64,000 bases of DNA from Terriglobia bacterium (GCA_021324615.1 JAJPIT010000099.1:1-64000); one strand, 5' to 3'. Shown: positions 26,272-35,463, numbered from the stretch's first letter. Notes: generated by a model not told the origin, from the sequence alone. Made by a program: numbers and translations.

Positions 26272-28626
26272 CTACCTGCTCCAGGTCCATTCACGAATCT
26301 CCGGCGCGTCCTCGCCGTGCCGGGCGATGTAGAGCTTGTGATCGATCAGGCGGTTGCGCAGTTGCTGGCGGAAGCCCGCCCCGGCGGCGCGGAGGCGCGG
26401 CACGCGATCGATCACGTCCCCGGCCAGATGCAGACGGTCGATGCGGTTCATGACCGCCATGTCGAACGGCGTCGTGGTGGTGCCTTCCTCGATGTAGCCG
26501 CGCACGTGCAGGTTGTGATGATTGGTGCGGCGATAGGTCAGGCGGTGAATCAGCCAGGGATACCCGTGGAAGGCGAAAATGACCGGCTTATCCACGGTGA
26601 ACAGCGAATCGAAGTCGTGGTCGGAAAGGCCGTGAGGATGCTCGCTTTCGGGCTGGAGCGTCATCAGGTCGACGACGTTGACCACGCGAATCCGGATATC
26701 GGCGAAATGCTCCCGCAGCAGATCGGCGGCGGCCAGGGTTTCCAGCGTCGGAACATCGCCGCAGCAAGCCATGACCACGTCCGGATCGGCGCCCGCATCG
26801 TTGCTCGCCCAATCCCAGATGCCGATTCCGGCGGCGCAGTGCCGGATCGCCGCCTCCATGTCGAGATATTGCAGGGCCGGCTGCTTTCCGGCGACGATCA
26901 CGTTTACATAATTGCAACTGCGCAGGCAGTGATCCGCCACCGAGAGCAGACAATTCGCGTCCGGGGGCAGATAGACGCGGACGATGTCCGCTTTCTTGTT
27001 CACCACGACGTCGATGAATCCCGGGTCCTGATGGCTGAAGCCGTTGTGGTCCTGCCGCCAGACGTGCGAGGTCAGCAGATAATTGAGCGAGGAGATGGGC
27101 CGCCGCCACGGCACCGCGCGCGCCTCCTTCAGCCACTTGGCGTGTTGATTGAACATCGAATCGACGATGTGCGTGAACGCCTCGTAGCAATTGAACAGGC
27201 CGTGCCGGCCGGTCAGCAGATAGCCTTCGAGCCAGCCCTGGCAAAGGTGCTCGCTCAGCACTTCCATGACCCGGCCGTCGGCGGAAATGTGATCGTCATA
27301 GGGAAACGTCCGCGCGATCAGCTCGCGATTGGTCGCCTCGAATAATGCGCCGAGCCGGTTCGATGCCGTCTCATCCGGGCCCATCACGCGAAAATTGCGC
27401 GAGGCCGCATTCAGTTTCATGACATCGCGCAAAAATTTTCCCAGCTCGCGCGTCGCTTCCGCGAAAACGGTTCCGGGCTTTTCCACCTTCACCGCGTATT
27501 CGCGGAAATCCGGCAGGCGCAGGTCCTTGCGAAGCATCCCGCCGTTGGCATGCGGATTGGCGCCCATGCGCCGGTTGCCCTTGGGAGCCATCTCGCGAAG
27601 CTCGGCGATCAACCGGCCGCGGTCGTCGAATAACTCTTCCGGCCGGTAGCTCTTCATCCACGCTTCGAGCATTTTCAAATGCAGCGGGTTGGAGCGCACC
27701 TCGGCGAGCGGGACCTGGTGCGCGCGGAACGTGCCCTCCACGGGAACGCCGTCCACTTCTTTCGGCCCGGTCCATCCCTTGGGCGAGATGAGCACGATCA
27801 TCGGCCAGCGCGGCCGCGATCCATCGCCGCCCGATCGCGCTTTGCGCTGGATTTCCTGGATCTCGCCGAGCACCCTCTCCAGCGTATCGGCCATGGCCTG
27901 GTGCATCGGCTCCGGCTCGTGTCCTTCGACCCAGTGCGGCGCATATCCGTAGCCGCGCAGCAGTTCGGTGAGCTCCTCGGCGGGGATGCGGGCGAGAATG
28001 GCCGGATTGGCGATCTTGTATCCGTTCAGATGCAGGATCGGGAGCACCGCTCCATCGCTCGCCGGATTGAGAAACTTATTGGAATGCCAGCTTGCCGCCA
28101 GCGCGCCGGTTTCCGCTTCTCCGTCCCCGATCACGCAGCAGGCCAGCAGATCGGGATTATCGAGCACCGCGCCGTAGGCATGCAGCAGCGAGTATCCCAG
28201 CTCGCCTCCTTCGTTGATGGACCCGGGTGTTTGCGCGGCGGCGTGGCTCGGGATTCCGCCGGGAAAGGAAAATTGCGTAAACAGGCGCTTGAGCCCTTCG
28301 GCGTCTTCGGTGATGTTGGGAAAAAATTCGCTGTAGGTTCCTTCTAAATAAGTGTTGGCCACCATCCCCGGACCACCGTGTCCCGGGCCGCAAACGTAGA
28401 TCATGTTCAGGTCGTGTTTGACGATCAGCCGGTTAAGGTGGACATAGATGAAATTGAGTCCCGGCGTCGTGCCCCAGTGGCCCAGCAGCCGCGGCTTGAT
28501 GTGCTCGGCGCGGAGGGGTTCGGTCAACAGCGGATTGTCGTACAAATAAATCTGGCCGGCCGAAAGATAATTGGCGGCGCGCCAGTAGGCGTCGATCTTG
28601 CGGAGCTCATCCGGCGGCAGCGGCAC
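26272..28626 (-). CDS. xfp: xylulose-5-phosphate/fructose-6-phosphate phosphoketolase
   Basis: Phosphoketolase is a thiamine-diphosphate enzyme that splits xylulose 5-phosphate or fructose 6-phosphate with phosphate into acetyl phosphate plus an aldose phosphate. The 784 residues have the full family length. Visible motifs are [39 protein letters not shown], the ThDP/Mg-binding [19 protein letters not shown], the central domain with [15 protein letters not shown], and a C-terminal domain ending near [15 protein letters not shown]. The start is GTG with AAGGGA upstream. With ackA next in line, the operon defines a phosphoketolase shunt giving acetate and ATP, or supplying acetyl units without loss of carbon. 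Confidence 0.96.
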   Translation of the reverse strand: MPLPPDELRKIDAYWRAANYLSAGQIYLYDNPLLTEPLRAEHIKPRLLGHWGTTPGLNFIYVHLNRLIVKHDLNMIYVCGPGHGGPGMVANTYLEGTYSEFFPNITEDAEGLKRLFTQFSFPGGIPSHAAAQTPGSINEGGELGYSLLHAYGAVLDNPDLLACCVIGDGEAETGALAASWHSNKFLNPASDGAVLPILHLNGYKIANPAILARIPAEELTELLRGYGYAPHWVEGHEPEPMHQAMADTLERVLGEIQEIQRKARSGGDGSRPRWPMIVLISPKGWTGPKEVDGVPVEGTFRAHQVPLAEVRSNPLHLKMLEAWMKSYRPEELFDDRGRLIAELREMAPKGNRRMGANPHANGGMLRKDLRLPDFREYAVKVEKPGTVFAEATRELGKFLRDVMKLNAASRNFRVMGPDETASNRLGALFEATNRELIARTFPYDDHISADGRVMEVLSEHLCQGWLEGYLLTGRHGLFNCYEAFTHIVDSMFNQHAKWLKEARAVPWRRPISSLNYLLTSHVWRQDHNGFSHQDPGFIDVVVNKKADIVRVYLPPDANCLLSVADHCLRSCNYVNVIVAGKQPALQYLDMEAAIRHCAAGIGIWDWASNDAGADPDVVMACCGDVPTLETLAAADLLREHFADIRIRVVNVVDLMTLQPESEHPHGLSDHDFDSLFTVDKPVIFAFHGYPWLIHRLTYRRTNHHNLHVRGYIEEGTTTTPFDMAVMNRIDRLHLAGDVIDRVPRLRAAGAGFRQQLRNRLIDHKLYIARHGEDAPEIREWTWSR

Positions 28627-28675
28627 ACTTCCCTTCTATCACAGCCGCGGCAGAGACTGACGCCGCGGAAACGCG

Positions 28676-29854
28676 CTAGTCCGGCTTGACGATCGCAAAG
28701 GCGTTGTCCTTGAACTCGATCTCCCGCACTTTTCCGCGGGGGCCGATGGTTCCCAGCGACTGCCCGTTGAACTTCACCACGAGGCCGCCGGCGTTGCCGG
28801 TGCGCAACCGCGCATCCTGCTCCAAATCGAACCTTCTCGATTCGCCCGGTGAAATTAATCCGGCGAACAGGCGCCGCCCGTCCTGGCCGGTCAGCGCCAC
28901 CCAGGACGGCTCCGAGGCGGTGATCTCCACGCGCATCGGTTCCACGTGCGCGGCTGGCGCGGGAGCGGGCAGGCTTGCCGGCGCGGCGGCCGGGGCCGCT
29001 TCGGGGATCGGACGCCGGGAGGGCGCCGTGGTCGCCAGCGCCGGCTTGACCGGATGCGCCGGCCACATCTTCCATGCTGCAAACACAGCCACGGCCACGA
29101 TCAGGACGCCGGCTCCCGCCAACGCCCCCCGATGGACCCGGCGCGGGGAAACCGGCAGCGCCGAGGCCGGCGCGATCCGCTCAATCTGCTGCGCCGCCTG
29201 ATCGCAAAAACCTTCCACCGCGGAGAGAAGATTCCGGAAGCTCTCTTCGGCCGCCGCCGATTGCGAGCGCAGATCGCGGATCTGCGCGGAATGCTCGTCC
29301 ACCTTGCGCTCAACGCGCGCCAGCCGCGCCGCCAATCCCGGGTCTTCCTCGCGATTTTTTCCGAACAGGCTGGATCCCGCGCCGCTCACCGCCGGAAGAT
29401 GCGGGGCCTGCTCCGCGTTCGCGGCGGCCAGCATCTGAATCTCTTCGCGGATCCGCAGGGCGTCGCGGCGCGAGAGGCAGCGCCACTCTGAAGGCTCCGA
29501 ATCGTGCTCGGATGGATATAGCCCGAATCCGATCAGCTCGTCTTCGCCGATGGCGTCGGTAATGCGGGCAAACTGGGCGATGGTGGCGCGGCGCAGCGCG
29601 GTGGTGCCGTCGAAGGCGGCGTAGAAAGCCTGTACCTGCTGGGGCGTCACCTCTCCCACGTACTCGGCGGTGAAGTTCAGGCTCTGATTGTCGAAATCGA
29701 ACCCCAGCCATTCGCCGCTGCGCCCGTCGATGTGAACATCCTCGGCGAGCATGCGCAAGAACTTCTGTGCCTCCTCCACCACACCCGCCAGTTTGTGCAG
29801 CGGCACGCCGACGCCGCCGCGGCTGAGCTCAATGCGCACTCTCAGACGCGCCAT
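28676..29854 (-). CDS. single-TM protein with RodZ-C-like (DUF4115) domain but no HTH
   Basis: This 392-residue protein has four parts. Residues 1-150 form a mixed domain of no family I recognise (RVRIELSRGGVGVPLHKLAGV, GFDFDNQSLNFTAEYVGEV). Residues 173-225 are a likely coiled coil (LAARLARVERKVDEHSAQIR). A membrane segment spans 243-262 (GALAGAGVLIVAVAVFAAW), followed by a Pro/Ala linker. Residues 309-392 resemble the periplasmic DUF4115 domain of RodZ (SEPSWVALTGQDGRRLF, LVVKFNGQSLGTIGPRGK). Unlike RodZ, there is no N-terminal HTH_25 domain to bind MreB. Its start overlaps by one base the stop of the short TPR gene, so the two are coupled. A role in envelope or shape control is possible but unproven. 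Confidence 0.82.
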   Translation of the reverse strand: MARLRVRIELSRGGVGVPLHKLAGVVEEAQKFLRMLAEDVHIDGRSGEWLGFDFDNQSLNFTAEYVGEVTPQQVQAFYAAFDGTTALRRATIAQFARITDAIGEDELIGFGLYPSEHDSEPSEWRCLSRRDALRIREEIQMLAAANAEQAPHLPAVSGAGSSLFGKNREEDPGLAARLARVERKVDEHSAQIRDLRSQSAAAEESFRNLLSAVEGFCDQAAQQIERIAPASALPVSPRRVHRGALAGAGVLIVAVAVFAAWKMWPAHPVKPALATTAPSRRPIPEAAPAAAPASLPAPAPAAHVEPMRVEITASEPSWVALTGQDGRRLFAGLISPGESRRFDLEQDARLRTGNAGGLVVKFNGQSLGTIGPRGKVREIEFKDNAFAIVKPD

Positions 29855-30315
29855 CAGGAGCTCCGTAGCCGTTCGACGGTCTGCCGGCTCAATCGATATT
29901 CGATGGCGTCGCCGCCCGGCGCGGCTGCGGGCGCGATTTGCCGGAAATACCGAGCCGCCGCCTCGTAATCGCGCCGCTCCACCGCCACCACCACCAATCC
30001 CTGAAGCGCCGCCGCGGACCGGCTGTTTAGCTCCAGAAGCCGCCGCGAATACTCCTCCACCCGCCCCAGGTGGAAACGCTCCACGCTCATGGCGATTAGA
30101 TTCGCCAGCGCCTCCTCGTGCTTCGGATCCACCGCCAGCAGGCGCTCATAGCGCTCCTCGGCTTCCTCAAACCGCCCGAGCATCTGCCGCGCCACCGCCG
30201 AGCCGAACAGCGCCAGCAAATCCCCTTCTTCTTCCGCCGCAAAACAGGCCAGCGCCTCCTCAAACCGGCCCAGGTTAAGCAGCCGCTCGCCGGTTACTAC
30301 ACCATCCGGCGGCAT
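29854..30315 (-). CDS. short TPR protein, paralogue of the long TPR protein
   Basis: This is a 153-residue TPR protein with about three repeats (ERLLNLGRFEEALACFAAEE, GRFEEAEERYERLLAVDP, LVVVAVERRDYEAAARYFRQ). Residues 35-121 align gaplessly with residues 174-260 of the protein at 12540-14195, sharing ALFG, LGR, LLA, NLIA, RLL and ALQ at equivalent places. I chose ATG 30315 because repeats begin directly after it; the frame is open to 30474, but the extra 53 residues are low-complexity. No Shine-Dalgarno is clear. The stop overlaps the start of the RodZ-C-like gene by one base. It is probably a cytoplasmic adaptor for that membrane protein. Confidence 0.8.
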   Translation of the reverse strand: MPPDGVVTGERLLNLGRFEEALACFAAEEEGDLLALFGSAVARQMLGRFEEAEERYERLLAVDPKHEEALANLIAMSVERFHLGRVEEYSRRLLELNSRSAAALQGLVVVAVERRDYEAAARYFRQIAPAAAPGGDAIEYRLSRQTVERLRSS

Positions 30316-30560
30316 CGTTCCCGAATCCAGCGCCACAGGAGCACCCACACCGAGGTGGAATCCGGCAGCCGGGTGAACAGATCCGGCGCCGCCGCGATCC
30401 GCGCCGGACGTACCATTCGGGGTACCACCATCTCCCAGCGCTCGTTGTCTGCCGACCGCGAAAGCGTTTGCCAAGTCACTGGGAACCGGAAAATTACGGG
30501 GCCAACTGTGTTAGAACTAGAAGTACTGATCAACGGCAAGGTCGATTGTAACCGAGACAT

Positions 30561-30612
30561 GGAATAAGGTCAATGCCTGATGGTCATATTCCCTGGAATA
30601 GTCCGGTATAGT
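30561..30612 (+). promoter_or_regulatory. GGAATA operator-like repeats with -10 TATAGT
   Basis: TATTCC-CT-GGAATA (30587-30600) is an inverted repeat with 6-base arms, and a third GGAATA half-site lies at 30561-30566. TATAGT (30607-30612), a 5/6 match to the -10 consensus, starts 6 bases after the palindrome, so a bound regulator would cover the -35 region of the gene at 30627. Confidence 0.4.
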
Positions 30613-30626
30613 TGTAGAGGAGCGCA

Positions 30627-30971
30627 GTGGCGACGCGCAAATCGTCGGAATCCAAGCCCGACCCCAATCTGACGGTCGCGGCCGAGAAAGCAAGCATGGT
30701 CATCCGCGGCCTTCAGGCCCGCCTCCAGCAGCGCCCGGCCGAGCCGGAGCAGGAGACGGCGGACGATCTGGAGCGCCAGTTGGCGCAGTATTTCCAACAC
30801 TCCATGCCGGCGCCGCGGCAGCCGCTGTTGAACGATCTCCGCGGGCGGGTGATCGACGGCGTGGCGGACCGCATCCTCCGGCAGTGGGAGCAGCATTCCT
30901 CGATTGAAAGTGCGGTCGTCGAGCGGCTGATCGACCGTCTGGTCGAGCGTCTCTGCCCCGGCGTTTCTTGA
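30627..30971 (+). CDS. small helical protein of unknown function
   Basis: This is a 114-residue protein with a GTG start and a good ribosome site (AGAGGAG, 4 bases upstream). The N-terminus is charged and probably disordered. The rest is helical: AEKASMVIRGLQARLQQ, ETADDLERQLAQYFQHSM, LLNDLRGRVIDGVADRILRQ and ESAVVERLIDRLVERLC. No signal peptide or membrane segment is seen. The last two helices could form a dimer or small bundle. I do not recognise the family. It faces convergent glnE with only four bases between the stop codons. Its promoter region carries an operator-like palindrome. Confidence 0.7.
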   Translation: MATRKSSESKPDPNLTVAAEKASMVIRGLQARLQQRPAEPEQETADDLERQLAQYFQHSMPAPRQPLLNDLRGRVIDGVADRILRQWEQHSSIESAVVERLIDRLVERLCPGVS

Positions 30972-30975
30972 AGAC

Positions 30976-33657
30976 TCAACGGAAAAGCCGGTCAAACAGG
31001 GCGCGCGTCCGCGTTCGGATTTCCGCCAGACTTTCCAGCCGCAGCGGGCTCCATCGCGCGACCAGCGCGGCCAGGGTGGAAAGCTGCGCCTCCGACGACG
31101 GCAGCCGCCCCTCGGCGTGTCCGGAGAGCAGGCGCAAGCCGTGATCGAGCGCGCGATAAAACGTGGCCGCCTCGCCTAAAAACCGGGCTTCTTCCCGGTC
31201 CAGATGGCCCATGCTTTCCAGGACTTCAATGCGCGCCGGCGTATTTAAAACCTTAAAGAAAATTCCGGCGCTTTTCAGGCGCAGGTACATGAGCAGGAAA
31301 TCGATGTCATAGTATCCGCCTGCGCCGGCCTTGAGCGGATGCGAGGCGCCCTGCTCGCGTTCCAGGCGCAGGCGCATCTGGCGCAGATCCGCGCGCGACC
31401 GCCCGCCCTGCCCGTACCGCCTCCAGTCCGCCTCCTGAAGCTGATGGAGGAACGATTCGGCGCGTGCGGTATCGCCCGCCACCGCCCGCGATTTCATGTA
31501 GGTGATTCCCTCCCAGGCCTCGGCGGCGCGGCCGAAGTAATCGAGAAACGACGATTCGCTCTGCACCAGCGGCCCTCCGCCGCCATTGGGGCGGAGCCGC
31601 GTATCGACGGCGAACATTACGCCGTCGCCGGTGTAGGCGGAGATCAAATCGATCAGCCGCTCCGCCGCGCGGGTCCAGAAGGGCATCTGCGCAGCGGCCG
31701 CATCGTCCAGCACGAATACCAGATCGGCGTCGGAACCCAGGTCGAACTCGCGCATTCCCAGCCGGCCAAGTGCGATTACCCACATGGACTTGGCCGCCGC
31801 CGCCGGGCCGGAGACGATCTCATAGGCGCGGGAAATCACGGAATCGGCCAGTTCGGAGGTGGCGGCCAGCGTTTCAAAGATCGGGCGGCGTTGGCAGATG
31901 CTGTCGGCCTGAATGCGCAGCATCTCGCGCCGGTACCAGCGGCGCAGCTCGCCTGCGTCCGGCGACGCGGGTTCCGGACTGGCGGCGCGGCCGATCTCAT
32001 CGGCCAGCTCCGGAGTGCGAATGAGTTCCTCGGCGAAGTACGGGCTGTGCTCGAACAGATCCAGCAGGCAGCGCGTGCGCGGCGGATCGCCATCGAGCCG
32101 TTCCAGCCGGTCCGCCGGGAGCCGTTCGAGGAAGTACTCGAAGGACTGCCACCCGCGGCGCAGCTCGGCGCGGCCCAGCGCCGCCAGGGAGGGCGCCCGA
32201 TGATCGAGAGCGCGCGCCAGTGTGCTTGCCGCCGGCGGCTCCTCGGCGGCGCGCGAGTGCACCACGCGCTCATAAATTTCGATCACCCGCGTAAAGTGCA
32301 TCCCGATCTTTTCGAGCAGCGAGGGGACCGTCTCGCCGCCGGGCATCCGCCGCGCCAGCAGCTCCAGCTCCTCCGGATCGCGCGGCAGCGTGTGGGTCTG
32401 CCGGTCGTCGGCCAGTTGCAGGCGATGCTCCAGATGCCGCAAAAACGTGTAGGCCGACGCCAGCCGGCCGTATTCGGAATCGGAGAGAAAATTTTTATCG
32501 CGCAGCCGGGCCAGCGCGAGCATGGTGCCGCCGTGCCGCACCCAGGGTTCCGCTCCGCCGTGCAGGCGTTGCAGGCACTGCACGACAAATTCGATATCGC
32601 GGATGCCGCCGCGCGCCAGTTTTACGTCGATCTGGCCGGCCGATCTTCCCGACGCTTTCTTCGCCGCCAGCTTTTCGTTCAGCCGCTCGCGGGTCGCCGA
32701 CAGGGCCTCGACCGCGGAAAAGTCGAGGGTGGTCGAATAAATCCGGGGCTCGACAAAATCGAGCAGCGCGCGGCCGGCCGAGCGGTCTCCCGCCGCCACC
32801 CGCGCCTTGATCAGCATCTGTAATTCCCAATCGCGCGCGCGTTTTTCGTAATACTGGCGGGCGCCTTCAAGCGACATACAGACTTCGCCCAGCCGGCCGT
32901 CGGGCCGCAGCCGCAGATCGACGCGGTAGCACAGTCCTTCCGGCGTGTAGGTGGACAGCAGCGCGGTCAGCTCATTGGCGGCGCGCTGGAAAAACTCCTT
33001 GTGCGTGACCGGATGTGGCGCGGCGGTTTCTCCGTTGGCCGAATAGAGAAACATGAGGTCGATATCGGAGCTGTAATTCAGCTCCATTCCGCCCAGCTTG
33101 CCCAGCGCGATCACCGAAAATGCCGCGCCGGGCCGGCCGTAGCGCCGCTCCAGATCGGCGAGAATTCTCTCAAGCGCGGTTTCGACGATCGCATCGGCCA
33201 GCGCGGAAAGCTCGGCCGTAATTTCCGGAAGCGTCGCCCGGCCCAGAACGTCGCGCGCCACGATGCGCAGAAGCTGCCGCCGGCGGAACCGCGCCAGATC
33301 AAGCGCGGCCGGAACGCCCGCCCCCAGCGAGCCGTGCAGGCGGTCGCGGAATGCCTGCGCGTCCAGCATGCCGTCCAGATCACCAAGCTCGCCGGCCCAG
33401 TCCGGATGCTCGATCAGATCCTCGGCCAAAAAATGGCTGTGGGTAAACACCGCAATCAGCGCGCCCAGATTTTGCGGATTGACGCATTCGGCGGGAAATC
33501 TCGCGAAATAATGCAGCCCCTGCTCCGGCGCGGGAGAAGCCGCCAGCAGCAGATCGAAGTGCGGTTGCAGTCCGGCAGCCATGCGGCGCGCCAGCTCGGA
33601 GGCTTCTCGAATGGCGCGTTCGCGGTCCTGAAGGGGCAGATCGAGAAGACGCTGCAT
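30976..33657 (-). CDS. glnE: bifunctional glutamine synthetase adenylyltransferase/deadenylylase
   Basis: GlnE adds and removes AMP on glutamine synthetase in response to PII proteins, tuning nitrogen assimilation. The 893 residues show two nucleotidyltransferase domains: the N-terminal deadenylylase-type one with LGKLGGMELNYSSDIDLMF (about residue 188), and the C-terminal adenylyltransferase-type one with LGRLGMREFDLGSDADLVF (about residue 630). Each has the paired Asp metal ligands and is followed by a helical PII-response region. It is slightly shorter than E. coli GlnE (946). TAAAAT lies 14 bases before the ATG and no Shine-Dalgarno is seen. No glutamine synthetase or PII gene is in the window. 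Confidence 0.95.
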   Translation of the reverse strand: MQRLLDLPLQDRERAIREASELARRMAAGLQPHFDLLLAASPAPEQGLHYFARFPAECVNPQNLGALIAVFTHSHFLAEDLIEHPDWAGELGDLDGMLDAQAFRDRLHGSLGAGVPAALDLARFRRRQLLRIVARDVLGRATLPEITAELSALADAIVETALERILADLERRYGRPGAAFSVIALGKLGGMELNYSSDIDLMFLYSANGETAAPHPVTHKEFFQRAANELTALLSTYTPEGLCYRVDLRLRPDGRLGEVCMSLEGARQYYEKRARDWELQMLIKARVAAGDRSAGRALLDFVEPRIYSTTLDFSAVEALSATRERLNEKLAAKKASGRSAGQIDVKLARGGIRDIEFVVQCLQRLHGGAEPWVRHGGTMLALARLRDKNFLSDSEYGRLASAYTFLRHLEHRLQLADDRQTHTLPRDPEELELLARRMPGGETVPSLLEKIGMHFTRVIEIYERVVHSRAAEEPPAASTLARALDHRAPSLAALGRAELRRGWQSFEYFLERLPADRLERLDGDPPRTRCLLDLFEHSPYFAEELIRTPELADEIGRAASPEPASPDAGELRRWYRREMLRIQADSICQRRPIFETLAATSELADSVISRAYEIVSGPAAAAKSMWVIALGRLGMREFDLGSDADLVFVLDDAAAAQMPFWTRAAERLIDLISAYTGDGVMFAVDTRLRPNGGGGPLVQSESSFLDYFGRAAEAWEGITYMKSRAVAGDTARAESFLHQLQEADWRRYGQGGRSRADLRQMRLRLEREQGASHPLKAGAGGYYDIDFLLMYLRLKSAGIFFKVLNTPARIEVLESMGHLDREEARFLGEAATFYRALDHGLRLLSGHAEGRLPSSEAQLSTLAALVARWSPLRLESLAEIRTRTRALFDRLFR

Positions 33658-33701
33658 GTCGCGGCGCTTTTATTTTACGGCTGGAAAAAGGCCGCGGCGC
33701 G

Positions 33702-35324
33702 TCAGTCCAGCGCCGGCGGAGCCTCCACCCGGCCGCGCAGCGGGATCTCCCGCAGCGCCAGGTTCAACAGCACCGCCGCGGACATGATCACCGCGCCCCA
33801 GAAGAAAATCACCTGGATGCCGTGCACCAGCGAAAACTTCACGTTCTCAAGCAGGCGATGGAGCAGGTCCGTTCCTCCCGGATACCGTCCGAACGCCGAC
33901 TCAAGCTGCGGCCGGATCAGCGGCAGCATCAAGGGATTGCTGAATGGCCGCAGCGCTATGGCTGGCGTTCCGCGGGGAACGGCCGCGGCGAAATCGTGCT
34001 TGTATAAGGTGAGCAGCACGCTCCCGAACGCCGCCACGCCCACCGTGCTGCCGATGGAGCGGAAAAACTGCGTCGCCGCCGTCGCCGCGCCCATGTGCTC
34101 GCGCGGGGCGGCGTTCTGCACCGCGACGGTGTAGACCGGCTGCACGAATCCGAGGCCGATTCCCGAAAGCACCATGCCGGCGATCACCACCGCGTGCGGC
34201 GTCGCCAGTCCCATCCGCGCGAAAACGATCATTCCCGCCGCGCTGAACAGCGTCCCGGCGATGGCCAGCGTCTTATATTTTCCGGACCGCGAGGTCACCT
34301 GGCCGCCGAAGATATTGCCGAACACCGCCGCCAGCATCATCGGCGTCAGCAGCGATCCCGAGCGCGTCGCCGAAACTCCCAGCACGCCCTGCATGTACAG
34401 CGGAAGATAGATGATCACCCCGAACATCCCGATGCCGACGATGAAATTGGCAAACGCGCAGATGCCGATCACCGGATCGCGAAACAGCGTTAAGGGAAGC
34501 ACGGGCTCGCCGGCGCGTCTTTCCACAATCAGAAACGCGGCGAGCATCACCGCGGCGGCCGCCAGCAGCCCTTCCACGCGCGCCGAGCCCCAGCCGTAAT
34601 CGGTCACCCAGGTCAAGGCCAGCAGCAGCGGAATCAGGCATGACGCCAGCGTGAGCACTCCCCACCAATCGATGACGCGGCGCATCCGCCGCGGCTTGAA
34701 ATTGGGAAACTCGAGATAAATCGCGGCGATGGCGAGAATGCCCACCGGCAGGTTTACATAGAAGCAGGCGCGCCAGGAAAAACGGTCGGTCAGCCAGCCG
34801 CCCAGCGTGGGGCCGAAAATGGACGCCGCGCCGAACATGGCCGCGAACACCCCTTGATACTTCCCGCGCTCGATGGGCGAAAACACATCCCCCACGATGG
34901 TGAACACCAACCCGAACATGATGCCCGCCCCGAGTCCTTGCAATCCGCGGAACAGGATCAATTGCGACATCCCGTCGATCGGGAGCAAAGTGATCTTTCC
35001 CGCCGCGCCGCACAAGGCCGAGGAGGCGACAAATGCCGCCGCGCCGGCCAGAAAAAACCATTTGCGGCCGTAAATATCGGACAACTTCGCAAACACCGGC
35101 AGACAGATGGTGGAGGTAAGCAGGTAGGTGGTGGCGACCCAGGGATAGCGGTCGAATCCGGAAAGCGAGGCGATGATGCGCGGCTCGGCGGTCCCGACAA
35201 TGGTCTGATCCAGAGCGGCCAGCAGCAGACACATCATCAGGCCCGCCATGGTCCCGACAAACTGCGGCCGCGTCAGGCGGACAAAACCCGAGGTGTAGAA
35301 CTTCGGTTCGGCGGCGGTCCCCAT
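33702..35324 (-). CDS. MFS drug exporter, DHA2 (EmrB/QacA) family
   Basis: This 540-residue integral membrane protein has about 14 hydrophobic segments, typical of DHA2 proton-driven exporters. Motif A reads KLSDIYGRKWFF, the family's D1 region reads LLLAALDQTIVGTAEPRI, and motif C lies in GPTLGGWLTDRFSWRACFYVN. The N-terminus is short and cytoplasmic, and there is a large loop before the last segment. Such pumps expel antibiotics, dyes or metabolites; no membrane fusion partner gene is adjacent, so it may work alone in the inner membrane. TACAAT ends 6 bases before the ATG with no Shine-Dalgarno. It diverges from flhA and has no visible link to the flagellar genes. Confidence 0.93.
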   Translation of the reverse strand: MGTAAEPKFYTSGFVRLTRPQFVGTMAGLMMCLLLAALDQTIVGTAEPRIIASLSGFDRYPWVATTYLLTSTICLPVFAKLSDIYGRKWFFLAGAAAFVASSALCGAAGKITLLPIDGMSQLILFRGLQGLGAGIMFGLVFTIVGDVFSPIERGKYQGVFAAMFGAASIFGPTLGGWLTDRFSWRACFYVNLPVGILAIAAIYLEFPNFKPRRMRRVIDWWGVLTLASCLIPLLLALTWVTDYGWGSARVEGLLAAAAVMLAAFLIVERRAGEPVLPLTLFRDPVIGICAFANFIVGIGMFGVIIYLPLYMQGVLGVSATRSGSLLTPMMLAAVFGNIFGGQVTSRSGKYKTLAIAGTLFSAAGMIVFARMGLATPHAVVIAGMVLSGIGLGFVQPVYTVAVQNAAPREHMGAATAATQFFRSIGSTVGVAAFGSVLLTLYKHDFAAAVPRGTPAIALRPFSNPLMLPLIRPQLESAFGRYPGGTDLLHRLLENVKFSLVHGIQVIFFWGAVIMSAAVLLNLALREIPLRGRVEAPPALD

Positions 35325-35330
35325 TCGTTG

Positions 35331-35336
35331 ATTGTA
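35331..35336 (-). promoter_or_regulatory. candidate -10 element, leaderless geometry, MFS exporter
   Basis: TACAAT on the minus strand (5/6 match to the -10 consensus) ends 6 bases before the ATG at 35324. No Shine-Dalgarno is present. Confidence 0.45.
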
Positions 35337-35415
35337 TCGAGGATGCGGAGCCGGAAGGCGCCCGGGGATCTTTCTTCGTTGGCGCGCGCGGGCCGGGGTT
35401 CGGAAATTTCCTAAT

Positions 35416-35448
35416 TAAAACAACACCGCCGTTGGCCGGGTAACTGCT
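35416..35448 (+). promoter_or_regulatory. sigma-28-like promoter of the flhA operon (overlapping sigma-54-like motif)
   Basis: TAAA (35416-35419), 15 bases, then GCCG (35435-35438) matches the core and spacing of sigma-28 promoters (TAAA-N15-GCCGATAA), though the last four bases read GGTA. An alternative sigma-54 reading, TGGC (35433-35436) with TGC at 35445-35447, has correct GG-N10-GC spacing. Either would start transcription shortly before flhA, whose operon encodes FliA. Confidence 0.45.
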
Positions 35449-35463
35449 CCGTCTCCGCCAAAC

